DNA of 25,951 bases from Zoogloeaceae bacterium (GTDB taxonomy: Bacteria > Pseudomonadota > Gammaproteobacteria > Burkholderiales > Rhodocyclaceae), in NCBI GenBank assembly GCA_031259605.1, contig JAIRLE010000136.1:1-25951 (forward strand). The letters run 5' to 3'. Below, in pieces: positions 22,818-25,951 of this stretch. The position numbers were made by a program, and so were the translations under genes. The notes below the pieces were generated by a model. That model was not told where the DNA came from, did no database searches, and was given only the letters and a program-made list of their open reading frames with translations. Numbering within the stretch: the stretch's first letter is position 1; every line of letters starts with the position of its first letter.

Positions 22818-25679
22818 ATGACCGCCCTTGCCCTTGCCGACCTGTTGCAACAGGATGCTTTCATCGCCCGCCATCTTGGCCCGAGTCCCACTGAACAAAT
22901 GGAAATGCTGACCGCCATTGGCGCGGACAACCTGGACGAATTGATGGCGCAGACCCTGCCCGCCGCCATTCACCTGCCCGCCGTCGTGGATTTGCCGCCG
23001 CCGCGCGCGGAACATCGGGCGCTGGACGACTTGAAGCGCATCGCGCAAAAGAATGTGCTGAAAAAAAACCTGATCGGCCTGGGTTATCACGACACATTGT
23101 TGCCCAATGTCATTTTGCGCAACGTACTGGAAAATCCCGGCTGGTACACCGCCTACACCCCCTATCAGGCGGAAATCGCGCAAGGACGGCTGGAAGCCCT
23201 GCTCACTTTCCAGCAAGTGGTCATGGATTTGACCGGACTGGAACTGGCGAACGCTTCCCTGCTTGACGAGGCCACCGCCGCCGCCGAGGCCATGAGCATG
23301 GCGCGGCGGTTGAGCAAGTCGGCATCCATGCGCTTTTTCGTCGATGGCACCGCTTTTCCGCAAACCGTGGACGTGCTGAAAACCCGCGCCGCCGGTTCTG
23401 GCTTTGAATTGGTGTTTGGCGACGCGGGAGAAGCGTCGCGGCATGACGTATTCGGGGCGTTGCTGCAATACCCGGACGCAAAAGGCGAAGTCCGCGATTT
23501 GAGCGTATCCATCGCCGCGCTCAAGGCGGCAGGCGCGATAGCCGTCGTTGCCGCCGACCTGTTGGCGCTGGCCTTGCTGAAATCGCCCGGCGACATGGGC
23601 GCGGACATCGTTCTGGGTTCCAGTCAGCGTTTCGGCATTCCTTGCGGCTTTGGCGGCCCGCACGCCGCCTTTTTTGCCGCTCGCGCCGCTTACGCCCGCT
23701 CCATGCCGGGACGCATCATCGGCGTCTCGCGCGATGTCAATGGCAAACCCGCGTTGCGCATGGCGCTGCAAACCCGCGAACAACATATCCGCCGGGAAAA
23801 AGCCAATTCCAACATCTGTACCGCGCAGGCGCTCCTGGCCAACATGGCGGGCTTTTATGCCGTCTATCACGGGCCGAAAGGCATTGACGTCATCGCGCGC
23901 CGCATTCACCGTCTTGCCGCGATTCTCGACGCGGGACTACAGGAAGCGGGTATTCGCCAATTGAACCTGGCGTATTTCGACACCCTGCGTCTGGATGTGG
24001 GCGAACGGGCAAGCGCCATACACCAGGCCGCGCAGGCGGCGGGCTACAACCTGCGCCTGCAAGACGGAGAAATCGGCATTGCCGTCAATGAAGGCATCAC
24101 GCCGGAAGACGTTGCCGCGCTTCTTTTCGTCATTACCGGCGGGACGCCAGACATTGCCGCGCTGGATGCCCGTATTGCCGCCCATGACCCGGCGCTGCCG
24201 GAAAACCTGCTGCGTCACGACGCCATTCTGACGCATCCCGTGTTCAACCGGCATCATAGCGAACACGCCATGCTGCGCTACCTGAAAAAACTGCAAAACC
24301 GCGATCTGGCGCTCGACCACGCCATGATCCCGCTGGGTTCCTGCACCATGAAGCTGAATGCCGTCAGCGCCATGCTGCCCGTCACCTGGGCGGAATTCGC
24401 CGATATGCACCCTTTCGCGCCACGCGAACAGACGCTGGGCTATCAAGCGTTGATCGCCCAGCTTGCCGAATGGCTGAAGGCCATCACCGGCTTTGACGCC
24501 ATCTCTTTGCAGCCCAATTCCGGGGCGCAGGGCGAATACGCCGGTCTGACGGCGATTCGCCGCTATCACGCCAGCCGTGGCGAGGCGATGCGCAAGGTCT
24601 GCCTGATTCCCAAATCGGCGCACGGCACCAATCCGGCTTCCGCGCAGATGGCGGGCATGACGGTGGTGGAGGTCGAATGCGACGCGGCGGGCAACGTAGA
24701 CATCGCCGATCTCAAGGCCAAGGCCAAAACCCACGCCGCCGCGCTGGCGGCGTTGATGTTCACCTATCCTTCCACGCATGGCCTGTTCGAGGAAAATCCG
24801 CGGGAAATCTGCGCGCTCATCCACGCCCACGGCGGACAGGTGTATATGGACGGTGCCAACCTCAATGCCCAGGTCGGCCTCACCGCCCCCGGCTTCATCG
24901 GCGCGGACGTGTCGCACATCAACCTGCACAAGACCTTCGCCATTCCACATGGCGGCGGCGGACCGGGCATGGGGCCAATCGGCCTGAAGGCGCATCTCGC
25001 GCCTTTCATGCCCGGACACGTGACGAACGCGCAACACAGCGACGCACAGGGCGCGGTCGCCGCCGCTCCTTTCGGTTCCGCTTCCATCCTGCCGATTTCC
25101 TGGATGTACATTGCCATGCTGGGCGGCAAGGGACTGAAACAGGCAACCCAAGTCGCCATTCTCAACGCCAACTACATCGCCCGCCGCCTGCACGCGCATT
25201 ACCCGGTGCTGCATGTCGGCAAGAACGGGCGCGTGGCGCATGAGTGCATTCTCGACATCCGTCCGGTCAAGGCCGCGACGGGCGTCACGGAAATCGACAT
25301 TGCCAAACGCTTGATGGATTACGGCTTTCACGCGCCCACCGTGAGTTTCCCCGTCCCCGGCGCGCTGATGGTGGAGCCGACGGAATCCGAAAACAAGGCC
25401 GAACTGGATCGTTTCATCGCGGCGATGATCAATATCCGCGCCGAAATCCGCCAGATAGAAAACGGCGTGTGGCCGAAAAACGACAATCCGTTGAAACACG
25501 CCCCGCACACCCAGGAGACGCTTGCCGCCGCCGATTGGCCGCGCCCCTACAGCCGCGAGATCGCCGCCTTTCCCCTGCCCTGGGTCAAGGAAAACAAGTT
25601 CTGGCCTGCCGTGGGACGCGTCGACGATGTGTACGGCGACCGGAATCTGGTATGTGGCCTGCCTCCCGGCTTCGGATGA
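22818..25679 (+). CDS. gcvP: Glycine dehydrogenase (decarboxylating), GcvP
   Basis: 953 residues from ATG 22818 (MTALALADLLQQDAFIARHLG), single-chain P protein of normal length with both homologous halves. The C-terminal half has the PLP-binding Lys705 in INLHKTFAIPHGGGGPGMGPIG, plus HGTNPASAQMAG and the C-terminal TESENKAELDRF block. It decarboxylates glycine and loads the aminomethyl group onto lipoyl-GcvH. No clear ribosome binding site precedes the ATG, and the frame is open further upstream into gcvH, but that part overlaps gcvH and does not match the family. The last gene of the operon, it is followed by an intrinsic terminator. Confidence 0.97.
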   Translation: MTALALADLLQQDAFIARHLGPSPTEQMEMLTAIGADNLDELMAQTLPAAIHLPAVVDLPPPRAEHRALDDLKRIAQKNVLKKNLIGLGYHDTLLPNVILRNVLENPGWYTAYTPYQAEIAQGRLEALLTFQQVVMDLTGLELANASLLDEATAAAEAMSMARRLSKSASMRFFVDGTAFPQTVDVLKTRAAGSGFELVFGDAGEASRHDVFGALLQYPDAKGEVRDLSVSIAALKAAGAIAVVAADLLALALLKSPGDMGADIVLGSSQRFGIPCGFGGPHAAFFAARAAYARSMPGRIIGVSRDVNGKPALRMALQTREQHIRREKANSNICTAQALLANMAGFYAVYHGPKGIDVIARRIHRLAAILDAGLQEAGIRQLNLAYFDTLRLDVGERASAIHQAAQAAGYNLRLQDGEIGIAVNEGITPEDVAALLFVITGGTPDIAALDARIAAHDPALPENLLRHDAILTHPVFNRHHSEHAMLRYLKKLQNRDLALDHAMIPLGSCTMKLNAVSAMLPVTWAEFADMHPFAPREQTLGYQALIAQLAEWLKAITGFDAISLQPNSGAQGEYAGLTAIRRYHASRGEAMRKVCLIPKSAHGTNPASAQMAGMTVVEVECDAAGNVDIADLKAKAKTHAAALAALMFTYPSTHGLFEENPREICALIHAHGGQVYMDGANLNAQVGLTAPGFIGADVSHINLHKTFAIPHGGGGPGMGPIGLKAHLAPFMPGHVTNAQHSDAQGAVAAAPFGSASILPISWMYIAMLGGKGLKQATQVAILNANYIARRLHAHYPVLHVGKNGRVAHECILDIRPVKAATGVTEIDIAKRLMDYGFHAPTVSFPVPGALMVEPTESENKAELDRFIAAMINIRAEIRQIENGVWPKNDNPLKHAPHTQETLAAADWPRPYSREIAAFPLPWVKENKFWPAVGRVDDVYGDRNLVCGLPPGFG

Positions 25680-25683
25680 CGGC

Positions 25684-25713
25684 AGCGGGAAAAGCGCAAG
25701 TCTCCCGCTTTTG
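25684..25713 (+). terminator. Intrinsic terminator of the gcv operon
   Basis: Seven-bp stem AGCGGGA/TCCCGCT (25684-25690 with 25703-25709) with a 12-nt loop, followed by TTTGTC, five bases after the gcvP stop. Confidence 0.75.
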
Positions 25714-25741
25714 TCATTGACGGCAGGTTGAACACGCAACC

Positions 25742-25768
25742 AAAAAAAACGGAGACCGAGGTCTCCGT
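25742..25768 (-). terminator. Intrinsic terminator of the porin gene
   Basis: On the minus strand, a perfect 8-bp stem ACGGAGAC/GTCTCCGT (25768-25749) with a 4-nt loop leads straight into a run of eight T (25749-25742). It lies about 21 bases beyond the porin stop. This is a textbook Rho-independent terminator. Confidence 0.9.
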
Positions 25769-25789
25769 CTTGGCGTGTCGGGGCGGAAA

Positions 25790-25951
25790 TCAGAAAGTGT
25801 GCTTCAGGCCGATATTGAAGCCGTTCTGGTAGCCGGTGCCGCCGTTGGAAGCGTCGCCAGCGGAAGCGGTGCGCTGTACCTTGTTGGCATTGTTGCCGTC
25901 CGCGTTGTCATTGCTGATATCCGACACGGCGGCATAAAAGTTGGTGCGCTT
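25790..25951 (-). CDS. Outer-membrane porin, C-terminal fragment (cut by window edge)
   Basis: The last 53 codons of a gene read on the minus strand, ending at TGA 25792-25790. The translation has alternating beta-strand character: KRTNFYAAVSDI, a polar Asn/Asp-rich loop, then NGFNIGLKHTF with a C-terminal Phe. This is the typical last strands and BAM recognition end of a betaproteobacterial general porin (Gram-negative porin, OmpC-like family). The 5' part lies outside the window, so length and specificity cannot be judged. A terminator follows directly. Confidence 0.85.
   Translation of the reverse strand, partial: KRTNFYAAVSDISNDNADGNNANKVQRTASAGDASNGGTGYQNGFNIGLKHTF

Noticed and set aside
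23937..25739. 600-codon minus-strand open frame opposite gcvP
   Set aside because: Shadow of gcvP; the plus strand has full GcvP motifs.
1..25951. CRISPR array, tRNA or rRNA genes
   Set aside because: No regularly spaced repeats and no tRNA-like or rRNA-like sequence noticed on either strand by eye.

Overview
The window looks like chromosomal DNA of a GC-rich betaproteobacterium, probably near the Rhodocyclales or Nitrosomonadales; this is inferred from gene content by eye, without a search. The evidence is a smc-zipA-ligA cluster, a LigA with the TETxTxASGA-type segment usual in betaproteobacteria, a tandem glycine riboswitch ahead of gcvT, a porin C-terminus ending in Phe, and many Ala/Arg-rich GC-biased codons. 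I found no rRNA, tRNA or CRISPR array.

Left edge (1-981): a decayed accessory scar. It holds an IS110-type transposase fragment cut by the window edge, two short open fragments of unrecognised proteins in other frames, and palindromic GC-rich repeats.

Iron-uptake operon (982-5406, minus strand): a ferrous-iron EfeUOB-type system in an unusual layout. The first gene encodes an FTR1 permease fused to a cupredoxin domain and an M75/imelysin domain, so EfeU and EfeO are joined in one chain. It is followed by efeB (Tat-exported DyP haem peroxidase) and a separate cupredoxin-less EfeM-type M75 protein. A good sigma70-like promoter and a weak Fur-like match lie ahead of it.

Housekeeping block (5571-16755): yebC on the minus strand, a divergent small lipoprotein gene, then a plus-strand run: smc (chromosome condensation), zipA (divisome), ligA (DNA ligase), a YkuD-fold L,D-transpeptidase-like gene overlapping ligA, galU, a hypoxanthine/guanine phosphoribosyltransferase and mutM/fpg. 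Spacing is tight, so much of this is probably cotranscribed. SMC has Pro in place of Ser in its ABC signature.

Accessory insert (16817-20470, minus strand): two tandem, about 75% identical multi-spanning GT-C/PMT-like glycosyltransferases, visibly AT-richer than the rest. The upstream copy has a C-terminal tail of about 120 residues that its sister lacks.

Glycine cleavage operon (20825-25713, plus strand): strong promoter, two-aptamer glycine riboswitch with a long linker, gcvT, gcvH, gcvP and an intrinsic terminator. This is a self-contained, glycine-sensing catabolic unit making methylene-tetrahydrofolate, CO2 and NH3. The right edge carries the 3' end of an outer-membrane porin on the minus strand with its own terminator.

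Nothing here is clearly a wholly new system. The most distinctive items are the EfeU-cupredoxin-M75 fusion with a second M75 protein, the tandem glycosyltransferases with their unexplained tail, the variant SMC signature and the long riboswitch linker.
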